Below, piece by piece: positions 37,426 through 48,091 of a stretch of DNA of 64,000 nucleotides. Each line of letters opens with the position of its first letter. Position 1 is the first letter of the stretch. Both the position numbers and the translations under genes were made by a program. The notes under the pieces are model-generated. The model ran no database searches. It was not told where the DNA came from and saw only the letters and a program-made list of their open reading frames with translations. Source of the stretch: Selenomonas sp. (GTDB lineage Bacteria; Bacillota; Negativicutes; Selenomonadales; Selenomonadaceae). The DNA lies in contig JAKVOG010000005.1 of assembly GCA_022482925.1 (NCBI GenBank), forward strand, positions 1 through 64,000, given 5' to 3'.

Positions 37426-39491
37426 TTACTGCTGCATCATCGTAGCGACATCAAGAATCAACGCAACACGACCATCGCCCAGTACCGTTGCGCCCGAGAA
37501 CATCTTCAAGCCGGCAAACAAATTGCCCAGTGTCTTGATGACGATTTCCTGCTGCCCGATCAGATTATCGACCACGATACCAGCTTTGGCTTCACCCGCA
37601 TGGACAACCACGACGAAAATCTCATCCGAATCTTTAACATGTGGTACCTGCAGCGTCTCTTCCATCCGGATAATCGGGATGATTTCACCGCGCAGGACAA
37701 TAACTTCTTTATTGCGTACAGTCTTGATATCCGTCGGCTGGATATTGATGGTGCTGTCGATGGACCCCAGCGGGATTGCATACATCTCTTCCTGAACCTT
37801 GACAAGCATTGCCTGGATAATTGCCAGCGTCAGTGGCAGCTTAATCTTGAAAATCGATCCTTCATCAATTTTCGTCTCAACATCAACATGTCCGGACAGC
37901 GCCTCAATCTTGCTGCGGACAACGTCCATGCCGACGCCACGACCGGAAATATCGGTAATCTTCTCAGCTGTCGAGAATCCTGGCAGGAAAACCAGGCGCA
38001 CGGCATCCGCATCATCGAGCTTATCAGCCTCCTCCTGAGAGATCATACCTTTCTCGACCGCTTTCTTACGGATAATATCCGCATTGATGCCTGCACCATC
38101 ATCCGTAACCATAATGACAACATTATTGCCTTCATGGCGGGCAATGAGTCCGACTTCACCAGTACGCGGCTTGCCTTTCGCTTCACGCTCATCCGGGTGC
38201 TCAACACCATGATCGAGCGAGTTACGCAGCAGATGCATGATTGGATCGCCGATCTCATCGATAACGGTACGATCGAGTTCGGTTTCCTCACCTTCAACGG
38301 TCAGGTTAATCTCTTTGTTCAGTTCCTTGGATATATCACGGACCATACGCGGGAACCGGTTGAATACTGCACTGACCGGAACCATGCGGACCTTCATGAC
38401 AATATTCTGCAGATCCGTCGTCACACGGTCCATCTGTTCCAATGTCTCGGTAAGCTCTGCCAGACGATGCGTCTGACCGATCTGCTCCAGGCGAACCTTG
38501 TTGATGACTAGCTCGCCCATGAGATTCATCAGCGTATCCAGCTTATCGATATCAACACGTACCGACTGGCTCTGATGACTTTTCTTCGGAGCAGCTGGTT
38601 TAGCAGCTGCCTTAGCCGGTGCCTTGGCTGCTGGTTTAGCAGCTGCCTTGGCCGTGCTGGTGCAGCTGCCTTTTCTGCAGCTGCTGCCGGCGCCGCAGCT
38701 GGTGCCTGATCCGGATCGACCACTTCAACAACGACCTTATCAATCTCAGAGATTGTTCCCAAAGCATCCTCAACTGCTTTTTTATCCGATCCCGTCACGA
38801 CAAGGATATCAAACGTATGATCGAACTTTTCCTGCTCCAGGCTCCTCAGCGGATGGGACCGACTTGATGACATCACCAAGTTCATCCATCGCATTCATAA
38901 CCATATAAGAACGGGCCGACTTCAGCAGGCAGGTCTGGGCCAGCGTAACCTGAACATGATTCCAAGCATCCCGCCTTCTTTTGCCTGACGCAGCACATCA
39001 CGATCCACATCGTTCAGTACCATTGCACTGGCTGCAGCTGGTGCAGCAGCAGTTGCCGGAGACGCAGCCGCAGCTGCCGCAGCTGCCGGTGCTGCCGGTG
39101 CCGCTGCCTCTCCCTTGGAAATAGCACTCAGGGTTGCTACAAGATCCGTGACATCAACAACATCCTCAGACTCGCCATCACCAACGCTGTTAATCATCTG
39201 TTCCAGCGAGTCAAGACATTTGAACAAGGTATCGATGATATCCTCGTTGAGCTTGAGCTGTTCTTTACGGATGAGATCCAGCACATCCTCCATCTCATGC
39301 GTAAGCTCAGCAATCTTATTGTACCCCATCGTTGCGGACATGCCTTTCAGCGTATGAGCATTACGGAAGATTTCATTGACCACTGCTACATCTTCTGAAT
39401 TCTCTTCCAAACTCAGCAGGCCCTCATTCAAAGACTGTAAATGTTCATGTGATTCGTCCAAAAACATTTCCATGTACTGATTTGTATCCAT
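37426..39491 (-). CDS. cheA: Chemotaxis histidine kinase CheA (frame breaks)
   Basis: About 688 residues in three frames. P1 with the phospho-acceptor His in FRNAHTLKGMSATMG, then an alanine/proline-rich linker. Then a second domain (VLNDVDRDVLRQAKEGGMLG to FDHTFDILVVTGSDKKAVEDAL), another A/P/K-rich linker, and P3 (MGELVINKVRLEQIGQTHRLAEL). P4 has N box MHLLRNSLDHGVEHPDE, DDGAGIN and GRGVGMDVVRSKIEAL, and P5 is a CheW-like domain (LRGEIIPIIRMEETLQV, KAGIVVDNLIGQQEIV). Indels near 38930, 38860 and in the low-complexity linker near 38640 split it. All catalytic boxes are intact. Confidence 0.93.
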
Positions 39492-39513
39492 TTGTATTCC
39501 CCCTATATCCTTT

Positions 39514-40740
39514 CTATCTCTTTACAGCCTCGACGATTGCCTGGGCAATCCCCTGGACAGGGCGGACTTCATCAGCCAACCCGGCATCCACCACTGCCTT
39601 CGGCATGCCATAGACCACGCAGGTCGATGCGTCCTGGGCAATACTGTAACCACCCGAATGCTTGATCTTCTTCATTCCCTCACAGCCATCAGATCCCATA
39701 CCAGTCATAATGACCGCTACAAGATTCCGACCAATCGCTGCAACCGAATCATACATCACATTGACCGCCGGACGATGATTGCCGACAGGTGGTTCCTGAC
39801 TCAGTTTGATATGGCGGATACTGCCCTCAGCCTGTACCCGCAGATGGAAATTACCCGGAGCGATATACACATGCCCCGCCCGAATCATCTCGCCATCCTC
39901 TGCTTCCTTGACAGCGATCTGCGAAATAGAATTCAATCGGTCAGCCAATGCCTTCGTAAAGCCTGCAGGCATATGCTGAACCACAACAACTCCACAAGGA
40001 AGATTCCCGGGCAAGCGCGTAATCACATTCTGCAGAGCCTGAGGCCCGCCAGTCGATGTCCCGATTGCCACCAGCTTGCCGCTGCCCATTCCCATACCGG
40101 CCACTGGCGGTTCCTGGGGGGTGGGCGTAATCTGTACCTTGCGATGCTGAAGCAGCGGATTATTGCGTCGGCTGCCGATTCCATTGGCCGGCGCAGACGG
40201 GGATGTTGATGGTAGTCCTCCTGTTCCCCCCAGTTTCATTCCCTGCCATTTTGTCAGTTCCACATGCTTCATGACAGGTGTATCCGACTCAGCGAAATTC
40301 CCCTTCACAGGGCCCGGCATGCTCAATGTCTTATGAACATGCGCCTGAGCCGCATTCCGGCATTTCTGCAGGATCTCACTTTCGATCGTATCAATCCGCG
40401 AGATTGAGCCGCCAGCCTTACTGATGAAATCCACCGCTCCAAGGCTCAATGCCCTTACCGTAGCGTCGGTTCCTTCCTGCGTAAGACTGCTCAACATAAC
40501 AACCGGCAGCGGACACTCTTCCATGATCACGGCCAATGCATTAAGCCCGTCCATGACAGGCATATTGACATCCATAGTCAGAAGGTCCGGCTTTAATTGC
40601 TTTACCTTGCCGATTGCATCCTTTCCATTCATCGCCGTCCCTGTCACTTCAAAGTCAGGCTGTTTATGAAACAGATCAGACAACACCTTCCGCATAAATG
40701 CAGAATCATCAGCAATCAGAACACGAATCACCTTGCTCAC
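39514..40740 (-). CDS. cheB: Receptor methylesterase/deamidase CheB
   Basis: 408 residues. Receiver domain at the N-terminus (VLIADDSAFMRKV, phospho-Asp in LLTMDVNMPVMDG, KAGGSIS), a roughly 90-residue linker rich in Pro/Gly/Ser, then the esterase domain. That domain has the catalytic Ser in AIGTSTGGPQALQNV, His in VQHMPAGFTKALADRLN and Asp in TGMGSDGCEG. The linker is longer than in E. coli. No cheR is in the window, so the methyltransferase must be elsewhere. Confidence 0.96.
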   Translation of the reverse strand: MSKVIRVLIADDSAFMRKVLSDLFHKQPDFEVTGTAMNGKDAIGKVKQLKPDLLTMDVNMPVMDGLNALAVIMEECPLPVVMLSSLTQEGTDATVRALSLGAVDFISKAGGSISRIDTIESEILQKCRNAAQAHVHKTLSMPGPVKGNFAESDTPVMKHVELTKWQGMKLGGTGGLPSTSPSAPANGIGSRRNNPLLQHRKVQITPTPQEPPVAGMGMGSGKLVAIGTSTGGPQALQNVITRLPGNLPCGVVVVQHMPAGFTKALADRLNSISQIAVKEAEDGEMIRAGHVYIAPGNFHLRVQAEGSIRHIKLSQEPPVGNHRPAVNVMYDSVAAIGRNLVAVIMTGMGSDGCEGMKKIKHSGGYSIAQDASTCVVYGMPKAVVDAGLADEVRPVQGIAQAIVEAVKR

Positions 40741-40763
40741 CCCATTTCTAAGGCCCCGTGGCC

Positions 40764-41447
40764 TTAGCTGTTAATTCCTCTGGATATACTCGTCCGCTGT
40801 ACGGTGAACAGATAGTGGACAATCTTGTTGGTTATTGCCCGGGGAAGATTCTCAAAGCCAACACCAACATGATAGATCCGCACGCCATCATCCCGTGCAA
40901 TGACACTGCAACGCGCAACCTGACACATCGCTTCAATCGCGCCCGTACCCGGAATCCCACTGAGTTCCATCCCGACTTTAGTCCCGACCTTCACCACGCG
41001 ATCCAGCGAGAAGCAGGCCCCGCTGCCACTGAGATCGATCAAATGAGTCACAATCGGATCATGAATGGTCCCATCTTCATCAATCAGCCGTACATTCACC
41101 GGCAGATTGACCCGTACGCGAACGAACCCACGATTCTGATGGCGCTCCACCTGCTCTGGCCTTGAGATATACCAGACCGGAAGTTTACCTTCTTCATGAC
41201 CTGCTCTGTGGAACACCGTAAAAAAACGATACCGACACTGACTGCCCATAGCCAACGCATACAGCTTCTCATCCTGCTTCGGTATAATTGGCACGCGCTT
41301 CCGGCTCATGGGCATAGCCACAACCAGCTCTGTCTCCGTGATATCTTCAATGCGGCTTGTATACCGCTCATTGCTTTCCTCTACGTAGAACTCGACGCGC
41401 TGACCAATCTTCAGTATGTCCTTTGCTTTTATTAATTCGCCCGCCAT
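40764..41447 (-). CDS. PilZ-domain c-di-GMP flagellar brake (YcgR-like)
   Basis: 227 residues. N-terminal YcgR-N-like barrel (residues 1-100: GQRVEFYVEESNERYTSRI, PIIPKQDEKLYALAMGSQ) then PilZ with the c-di-GMP motifs QNRGFVRVR (RxxxR, residues about 105-113) and DLSGSGACF (D/NxSxxG). On binding c-di-GMP, YcgR-like proteins slow or lock the flagellar motor. The gene lies between cheB and flhG, and a GGDEF enzyme is encoded 11 kb away in the same window. Confidence 0.9.
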   Translation of the reverse strand: MAGELIKAKDILKIGQRVEFYVEESNERYTSRIEDITETELVVAMPMSRKRVPIIPKQDEKLYALAMGSQCRYRFFTVFHRAGHEEGKLPVWYISRPEQVERHQNRGFVRVRVNLPVNVRLIDEDGTIHDPIVTHLIDLSGSGACFSLDRVVKVGTKVGMELSGIPGTGAIEAMCQVARCSVIARDDGVRIYHVGVGFENLPRAITNKIVHYLFTVQRTSISRGINS

Positions 41448-41465
41448 AAAAAAGTTCCTCCATGT

Positions 41466-42368
41466 TTAACGTGTGAAATTAAAAATTTGCTGCAAAAATC
41501 CGGCCCAGCCCCGTTTCACTGTCATTTTACTGCCATAAAGCATACTATTTGCCAATCCCTGTATGCATCGTGCTGCTGTACAGCCCGGCTGTGCGGCCAA
41601 AAATGGCGTCTGTTTGCGAACCGAACGCATAACGGCACTGTCTTCAAAGATATATCCCAGGCAATCGATTGGCATGTTGAGAAAACGATGAGATGTCTGC
41701 TGCAGTTTCGCAACCACCTCCCGGCTCTCTGCTTCGTCATATACCCGATTGACGACCAGTTTGATGTTCTTATTCACAGCATACATGCTGTATGCTTTCA
41801 TGACCGCATACGCATCGGTCAGCGCAGTCGGTTCCGGTGTCGTAACCAGCAGCACTTCATCGGCCGCCAGCACAAAATCCATAACATTCTTACCTAACCC
41901 TGCACCTGTATCAATCAGGATGATGTCAGCCAATCGGCCACAACCGGCCAGTTTCTGCATCAGAAGCTGACGTTCCTCATAGGTAAAATCAGCCGCCTTC
42001 TCGATGCCTGAACCACCAGAAATATAATTCACACCATAGGGTCCCTGCATGAGCACATCTTCCAGTTCCGTCTGGTTGTCCAGGAGGTTCAGCAGATGCT
42101 TTTTGGACATGCTCCCGAGCACGACATCTACATTGGCCATACCAAGATCCGCATCAATGACCAGTACACGCTGTCCGGCCATCCCCAGTGCAATGGCCAG
42201 GTTCACGGTCAGGTTAGTCTTGCCGACTCCACCCTTGCCGCTGGTCACTGCCAGAACCCTGGTTCCCTGGGTGGACATTGCCTGCATCGGCTGTCCCGCA
42301 TTCTGCTGCGGTATATATTCCGTTTTATCGTCCACTAACTGACGCAGTCTTTGTGCCTGATCGTTCAT
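41466..42368 (-). CDS. flhG: MinD-like ATPase FlhG, flagellar number regulator
   Basis: 300 residues. A basic/polar N-terminal DQAQRLRQL segment like the FlhF-activating motif, deviant Walker A in AVTSGKGGVGKTNLTVN, DADLGMANVDVVLGS, and a switch region LIDTGAGLGKNVMDFVLAADE. A C-terminal membrane helix is replaced by a short amphipathic end (WAGFLQQIFNFTR). Stimulates FlhF GTPase and helps set the number and place of flagella. Starts 2 nt after flhF. Confidence 0.94.
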   Translation of the reverse strand: MNDQAQRLRQLVDDKTEYIPQQNAGQPMQAMSTQGTRVLAVTSGKGGVGKTNLTVNLAIALGMAGQRVLVIDADLGMANVDVVLGSMSKKHLLNLLDNQTELEDVLMQGPYGVNYISGGSGIEKAADFTYEERQLLMQKLAGCGRLADIILIDTGAGLGKNVMDFVLAADEVLLVTTPEPTALTDAYAVMKAYSMYAVNKNIKLVVNRVYDEAESREVVAKLQQTSHRFLNMPIDCLGYIFEDSAVMRSVRKQTPFLAAQPGCTAARCIQGLANSMLYGSKMTVKRGWAGFLQQIFNFTR

Positions 42369-42369
42369 A

Positions 42370-43782
42370 TTATTCCCTCAATAAGATCTCAGCCAACTTT
42401 TCCGGGGTTGCCGGTATGATGTCATCTGGTACGCTCTGTCCATTTGTCAGGAACGACAAAGCAATATCCCGATTGGCCAGCAAATTCAATATCAGTCCTA
42501 CGCTGCTTGTCTCATCCGCCTTTGTAAAGATTACCCGGTCTGGTTCACAAACCGAGAACTTCTCCAGAATATCGGCTGCATCCCGATTCTTGGTCGTTGA
42601 GCTCATGACAAGATGCTTCTCGATCTGGGGATCCACTGCCAGGAAATCCTGCAATTCCTTCATCTGGTAATCATTATGCTGGCTCCGCCCAGCCGTATCG
42701 ATGAGGATCAGATCCTTATCCCGATGCTTATGGATGGCGACCTTAAGCTCATCCGGTGAATAAACGATCTCCAATGGCAGGCCTATGATATCCGAGTAAG
42801 TCTTCAGCTGTTCCACCGCCGAGATACGATAGGTATCCGCCGTGATCAAAGCAGCCTTGATGTTCTTCTCCAGCACAAACCGGGCTGCAATCTTGGCCAG
42901 CGTAGTCGTCTTGCCAACGCCAGTAGCACCAATCAAAGCTACGATACGTACCCCATGCTTGTTGAGCGCGATGCCCTCTGAGAACTGCATCACGCTGCCC
43001 AGATATCCGGTCAGGACATCTTTGGCACGCTTATCCAGCACATCCAGCAGTGTATCACCCGCTGCTGTTTTTCCAGCCATATCCTTGAGCAGATTCTCAT
43101 CGACTTCCTGCCGCCGCAAAGCTTCCTGCAAGGACACTTCGTCCTGCGGCTGATCCTTACTCATGACCTGAGCCAGCAGCGTCTTCATCTGTGCCAGTTC
43201 GTCTTCCAGCTTCTGGATCTTTTCCGTATCCTCCGGACTGGATACGGTCATATTCTTCATCGCTTGATTCATAGGCATAGCACTTTCTTCATTCTTTAGC
43301 TCCTGACCAGAAGTTGAATTAACCGCAACATCAGCAAGTGAGCTGACACCAAAGGCAGGCTTAATACCGTCTCCTGTTCCCGGCAATACCGTCGCCGCAG
43401 CCGGCTGAAAATGAGGTGCCGGTATCGGTGCCTCGACCATACGGACTCCGGCTTCTGTTCCACTTGTCTTATACTGCGAGACAGCTTTTGCTGGCGGAAT
43501 AACCGGCGATGCCTGTGATACAACATCCAGCCGGCTTCCCATCTTACGCTGCGGTGCATCCTTTGCAGCTGCCGTACTACGTCTGGTACGCTTATTTTCT
43601 TTCTTTTCATCAGAATCTTCGATAGCCGCAGTCACTTCTACGACCTCTTTGCTGTGATAGCCCAGGAATCCCCCCTCCCGATATTTCTTCGTATGGAGAA
43701 TAACGGCATCACGGCCTAATTCCTCTTTTACTTGCTGCATGGCTTCCTTCATCGTGGAAGCCCTGACTACTTTAATCTGCAA
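42370..43782 (-). CDS. flhF: SRP-type GTPase FlhF
   Basis: 470 residues. N-terminal B domain (MQIKVVRASTMKEAMQQV, residues 1-60), a long low-complexity region, then NG domain: P-loop IGATGVGKTTTLAKIAARF, ITADTYRISAVEQL, LIDTAGRSQHND, and the guanine specificity motif TKADE. Positions the first flagellar parts at the cell pole or at set sites. Follows flhA by 1 nt. Confidence 0.95.
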   Translation of the reverse strand: MQIKVVRASTMKEAMQQVKEELGRDAVILHTKKYREGGFLGYHSKEVVEVTAAIEDSDEKKENKRTRRSTAAAKDAPQRKMGSRLDVVSQASPVIPPAKAVSQYKTSGTEAGVRMVEAPIPAPHFQPAAATVLPGTGDGIKPAFGVSSLADVAVNSTSGQELKNEESAMPMNQAMKNMTVSSPEDTEKIQKLEDELAQMKTLLAQVMSKDQPQDEVSLQEALRRQEVDENLLKDMAGKTAAGDTLLDVLDKRAKDVLTGYLGSVMQFSEGIALNKHGVRIVALIGATGVGKTTTLAKIAARFVLEKNIKAALITADTYRISAVEQLKTYSDIIGLPLEIVYSPDELKVAIHKHRDKDLILIDTAGRSQHNDYQMKELQDFLAVDPQIEKHLVMSSTTKNRDAADILEKFSVCEPDRVIFTKADETSSVGLILNLLANRDIALSFLTNGQSVPDDIIPATPEKLAEILLRE

Positions 43783-43783
43783 C

Positions 43784-45871
43784 TTAAATCTTCACCACCC
43801 CAAGAATCTGGATTTCAACATTCTGCTCAATCTCCGCATGCGACAGGACAATGAGCCCTGGAATGGAACGTTCCACCAGCTTGCGGAAATACAGCCTTAC
43901 TGCCGGGCTGGTCAGTACGATTGGCTGATAGCCCATATTCGTGAGTTTTGGCAGTTCCTCATTGAGAGCTGCAATCAACTTCTGCATCGAATCCGGATCA
44001 ATGCTGACATAGGAACCATGATCGGTCCGCTGCACACCACCGGCAATCCGGTTTTCAAGAGCCGGATCCAGCGTAATGCATGGCAATGTACCATTCTGTA
44101 CATTCTGCTGGGTAATCTGGCGGTTCATAGCATGACGGACATACTCCGTAAGAATCTCCGTATCCTTCGTTGCCCGCGCATAATCCGACAATACCTCCAG
44201 AATCGTGCCAATATCACGGATGGAGATACGTTCACGCAACAGGTTGGCAAGTACCTTTTGGACCTCACCTACCGTAAGCAGATCCGGTACCACCTCATCC
44301 ACCAGTGCCTGGTTGGTTTTCTTGAGGTTATCGATAAGATTCTGCGTCTCCTGACGGCCCAGAATCTCATCCGCATGCTGCTTGATAACCTCCGTAATAT
44401 GCGTTGCCAATACCGACACCGCATCAACAACCGTATATCCGTTGAGCTCTGCCTGCTCACGCTCATTCTCCGGAATCCAGAGGGCCGGCAGACCAAAGGC
44501 CGGCTCGGTAGTCTCGATTCCCGGTACCTCTTCAAACACGGTACCGGAATTCATCGCCAGATAATGATCCAGCATGAGTTCGCCTTTCGCGATTTCGATA
44601 CCTTTCAGCTTGATGATATAGGCATTCGGTTTAATCTGGATGTTATCACGGATACGAATGGTCGGCACGACCAAACCAAGCTCCAGCGCACACTGACGAC
44701 GAATCATGACGATACGGTCGAGCAGATCACCGCCTTGCCCGGTATCAACCAATGGGATCAGTGAATAACCAATTTCCAGTTCCATCGGATCGACCTGCAA
44801 AAGAGAAACGATATTCTCTGGTGTTGTCGCCTTCTTCTTCTCCTGCACATTCTTGGCTTCCTGCTGGCTCTCGGTCTTGACCTCTGACCCCTTGCGCAGC
44901 AAGCGGGCAATTGCAAAACAAGCCAGGGATAACACCGTGAACGGTAGGCCCGGCAGACCCGGAACCAGTGCAAAGAACAAAAGTACGCCGCTCAAAATGA
45001 AATAAATACGATCATTATGAATCAGCTGCCCTACCATATCGCTGCCGATATTCCCCTCTGCTCCTGCACGGGTAACGATAAGGCCAGTTGCCGTAGAGAT
45101 CAGCAGTGCCGGAATCTGGCTGACCAGTCCCTCACCGACAGTCAGCAGCGTATAAGTCTGAAGTGCCTGTGCTGCTCCAAGATTGCGTTGCAGCATACCA
45201 ATAACAAATCCACCGGTAATATTGATAAACATAATTAGAATCGCGGCAATCGCATCACCTTTGACAAACTTGGACGCACCATCCATAGCACCAAAGAAAT
45301 CCGCTTCATGCTGAATCTTCTCACGCCGGATCTTAGCTTCTGCATCCGTGATCGCCCCCTGGTTCAGGTCCGCATCAATAGACATCTGCTTACCAGGCAT
45401 TGCATCGAGGGTGAACCTGGCCGATACTTCGGCTACACGTTCCGAACCTTTCGTGATAACAATGAAGTTGATGGCTACCAGAATGATAAACATAATGAAT
45501 CCGACAACCGGATTACCACCGACAACAAAGTTACCAAAGGCAGTGATTACCTCTCCCGCGTAACCTTCCAACAAAATCAAACGGGTTGAAGAAATATTCA
45601 GTGCCAAACGGAACAGTGTCGTAATCAACAACAACGAAGGAAAAATGGACAGATCCAATGCTTCCTTGTTGTAGATAACCGACATCACGACTAATAATGC
45701 AATCGTGATATTCAAGCAGATCAGCATATCCAGCAGCAACGTTGGCAGTGGAATGATCATCATGACAACGATTGTTACGATAGCAACCGCTATCATAACA
45801 TCACTGTATTTTTGAATGAAACTGCCCTCACCAAACACGTTGTTCGAGGCAGCTGCCTGTGGTGCAGCCAT
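43784..45871 (-). CDS. flhA: Flagellar export gate protein FlhA
   Basis: 695 residues. Eight membrane helices in the first about 320 residues, including the FHIPEP signature region (ISARFTLDAMPGKQMSIDADLNQG). Then a cytosolic domain that docks chaperone-substrate pairs (LELGLVVPTIRIRDNIQIKPNAYIIKLKG, LTEYVRHAMNRQI). Part of the type III export gate with FliPQR and FlhB. Confidence 0.97.
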   Translation of the reverse strand: MAAPQAAASNNVFGEGSFIQKYSDVMIAVAIVTIVVMMIIPLPTLLLDMLICLNITIALLVVMSVIYNKEALDLSIFPSLLLITTLFRLALNISSTRLILLEGYAGEVITAFGNFVVGGNPVVGFIMFIILVAINFIVITKGSERVAEVSARFTLDAMPGKQMSIDADLNQGAITDAEAKIRREKIQHEADFFGAMDGASKFVKGDAIAAILIMFINITGGFVIGMLQRNLGAAQALQTYTLLTVGEGLVSQIPALLISTATGLIVTRAGAEGNIGSDMVGQLIHNDRIYFILSGVLLFFALVPGLPGLPFTVLSLACFAIARLLRKGSEVKTESQQEAKNVQEKKKATTPENIVSLLQVDPMELEIGYSLIPLVDTGQGGDLLDRIVMIRRQCALELGLVVPTIRIRDNIQIKPNAYIIKLKGIEIAKGELMLDHYLAMNSGTVFEEVPGIETTEPAFGLPALWIPENEREQAELNGYTVVDAVSVLATHITEVIKQHADEILGRQETQNLIDNLKKTNQALVDEVVPDLLTVGEVQKVLANLLRERISIRDIGTILEVLSDYARATKDTEILTEYVRHAMNRQITQQNVQNGTLPCITLDPALENRIAGGVQRTDHGSYVSIDPDSMQKLIAALNEELPKLTNMGYQPIVLTSPAVRLYFRKLVERSIPGLIVLSHAEIEQNVEIQILGVVKI

Positions 45872-45911
45872 ATATGAATCTCCTCACCTAAAAATCTATC
45901 TTTGCTAAAGC

Positions 45912-47033
45912 TTATGCCCGCCGTCTATGCTTTAGGCGGTATACATAGGCCAGAACTTCAGCCACGGCCTGATATAATTCAGCGGGAACTGTATCCCCAA
46001 CATCCGCTGATGCATAGAGTGCACGCGCCAGTGGTCGGTTTTCAACGATTGGCACATCAGCCTCCCGCGCAATTCCCTTAATCTTCTGAGCCACGAGATC
46101 CTGGCCCTTGGCCACGATCAACGGCGCTACCATCCCCTTATGATACTGCAACGCCACAGCAAAATGAGTTGGGTTTGTGACAATGACATCCGCCTTCGGA
46201 ACCTCCTGCATCATACGTGACATTGCCATCTGGCGTTGCTTCTGCTTGATCTTTCCTTTGATCTGAGGATCACCTTCGGACTGCTTCATTTCATCCTTAA
46301 CTTCCTGTTTGGACATCTTCAAATCCTGCGTGGTCTGCCATTTCTGGTACCCATAATCCAGGAAACCTAAGATCATGATAACAGCAATGACTTCAAACGC
46401 CATATTGAACACGATCTTCGATATCTGCGCCAGGCTGGTACCCAGATCATAGTATATAAACTGTGGCATAGCCAACAGCTGCTCTACTAAATAAGTATAT
46501 AGAAAATATCCGATAATTATAATCTTCAGCAGCGATTTCAAGAGCTCTATCAATGAACGCTTAGAAAAGATACGACCAAATCCGTTGATCGGATTGAGCT
46601 TATCAAGCTTGAACCCAATGGCCTCCGTACTGAAATTCAATCCAACCTGAAAGAGATTAATAGCCAGGCCAACGAACATGATTGCCAGCATAATCGGCAA
46701 TGCCGTACGAGCCAAGAGCTCCATGATTCCAATAAAGATCCGAATCACGTTCTCTGTATCAACTGGTTGGTCCAGGTGCGAAAACACATAGGTCGTATAG
46801 GTCGCAATATCGGTGTAGATACCTTCCCACAATACCTTGATGACAAAGAATCCTATAAGCAGCACGAAAGCCGTGCTCATCTCTGTACTGCGACCGACCT
46901 GACCTTTCTTTTTGGCATCCGACCTTTTCTTCGACGTCGGCTCCTCAGTCTTATCATCACCAGCAAATCGCTGAAGATCGAAGACAAAAGCCGCCCTATT
47001 GCAGGGCTTCCAGCGCCATGGTGATATTTCCAT
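45912..47033 (-). CDS. flhB: Flagellar export gate protein FlhB
   Basis: About 373 residues. DLQRFAGDDKTEEPTSKKRSDA at the N-terminus, four membrane helices, and a cytosolic autocleavage domain with the NPTH motif in VIVTNPTHFAVALQYHKG. Self-cleavage at NPTH switches export from hook to filament proteins with FliK. The start is unclear. ATG 47033 overlaps the fliR 3' end by 38 nt and has no good ribosome site. The next in-frame candidates would remove conserved residues. Confidence 0.93.
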   Translation of the reverse strand: MEISPWRWKPCNRAAFVFDLQRFAGDDKTEEPTSKKRSDAKKKGQVGRSTEMSTAFVLLIGFFVIKVLWEGIYTDIATYTTYVFSHLDQPVDTENVIRIFIGIMELLARTALPIMLAIMFVGLAINLFQVGLNFSTEAIGFKLDKLNPINGFGRIFSKRSLIELLKSLLKIIIIGYFLYTYLVEQLLAMPQFIYYDLGTSLAQISKIVFNMAFEVIAVIMILGFLDYGYQKWQTTQDLKMSKQEVKDEMKQSEGDPQIKGKIKQKQRQMAMSRMMQEVPKADVIVTNPTHFAVALQYHKGMVAPLIVAKGQDLVAQKIKGIAREADVPIVENRPLARALYASADVGDTVPAELYQAVAEVLAYVYRLKHRRRA

Positions 47034-47781
47034 ACATTTCATTGAACACCACATCCAGGAATAACACATAAAACGGCAGGACCATAGACAGGATAAGCAC
47101 ACCTACAGTCAACTGCATCGGGATACCTACCACGAATATATTCATCTGCGGCATCGTACGGGCCAGGATTCCCAAGCCCACATTCGTGAGCAGGATTGCA
47201 AACGTCACTGGCATTGCGATCTTCATCCCGGTAAGAAAAATCCCCGTCGTAAAGTTCGCGATAATCAGCGGCAGCGACAAACTTGGCTCCATCGTAAGCA
47301 TCGGCACCATCTTAAAGCTTTCAAACAAAGCCGCAATAATCATGTGATGCCCATTCGTAACCAGAAACACAATAATCCCCAGATTATAAAGAAAACTTCC
47401 GATAAGCGGCATCTGCTGACCGGAAGTTGGATCCATAACGTTGACAATAGCAAATCCGACCTGCATATCCATCACCTTGCCCGCCATGGTAATAGCAGCA
47501 AATGAGATATACGCAACAAAACCAATCAACCAGCCAATAAACAACTCCGACAGAACCGCTGCCGTATAAGCAATCACAGTTGCCGGGGCCTGCAATTCCT
47601 GAAAATGATCGATAACCGGAAAAAGCACCACAGCAAAAGCCAGTGAAGCCGCCGCCCGGAAATAAATCGGGATATTCAGACTGCCGAAAAATGGAGAAAC
47701 AACGAATATGCCACTGACCCTCGTGAGCAGCAGCAGAAACACCGCCGCATGGCCCTGTAAAAGATCATAGAAATCCATCAT
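46996..47781 (-). CDS. fliR: Flagellar export gate protein FliR
   Basis: 261 residues with about six membrane helices. LLQGHAAVFLLLLTRVSGIFVVSPFFG at the N-terminus, MQVGFAIVNVMDPTSGQQMPLIGSF in the middle, ARTMPQMNIFVVGIPMQLTVG near the end, all FliR hallmarks. Its 3' end overlaps flhB. Confidence 0.96.
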   Translation of the reverse strand: MMDFYDLLQGHAAVFLLLLTRVSGIFVVSPFFGSLNIPIYFRAAASLAFAVVLFPVIDHFQELQAPATVIAYTAAVLSELFIGWLIGFVAYISFAAITMAGKVMDMQVGFAIVNVMDPTSGQQMPLIGSFLYNLGIIVFLVTNGHHMIIAALFESFKMVPMLTMEPSLSLPLIIANFTTGIFLTGMKIAMPVTFAILLTNVGLGILARTMPQMNIFVVGIPMQLTVGVLILSMVLPFYVLFLDVVFNEMYGNITMALEALQ

Positions 47782-47789
47782 TGACTCCC

Positions 47790-48059
47790 TCAGCTAATAT
47801 AACTTGGCAGATTGACCAATAGATTGGTCAGGTATTCAACCATAATGCGCAACATCCATGGACCAAAAATTAAAATTGCTACAAAAACAGCAATGATCTT
47901 TGGGATAAACGCCAGCGTCTGCTCCTGGATTGATGTCGTAGCCTGAAAAACACTGACCAGCAAGCCAACCAGCAGGCCCAACCCCAACATTGGAGCAGAT
48001 ACCAGCATGACGATAAACAAGGCCTCCTGTCCAATCTGGACTACCAGATCTCCTGACAT
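47790..48059 (-). CDS. fliQ: Flagellar export gate protein FliQ
   Basis: 89 residues from ATG 48059 (MSGDLVVQIGQEALF), which follows GGGAGGA at a proper distance. Two helices with SAPMLGLGLLVGLLVSVFQATTSIQEQTLAFIPK, the FliQ signature. Confidence 0.96.
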   Translation of the reverse strand: MSGDLVVQIGQEALFIVMLVSAPMLGLGLLVGLLVSVFQATTSIQEQTLAFIPKIIAVFVAILIFGPWMLRIMVEYLTNLLVNLPSYIS

Positions 48060-48091
48060 CTCAAAATCCTCCCTCAACACCAGTAAACTGG

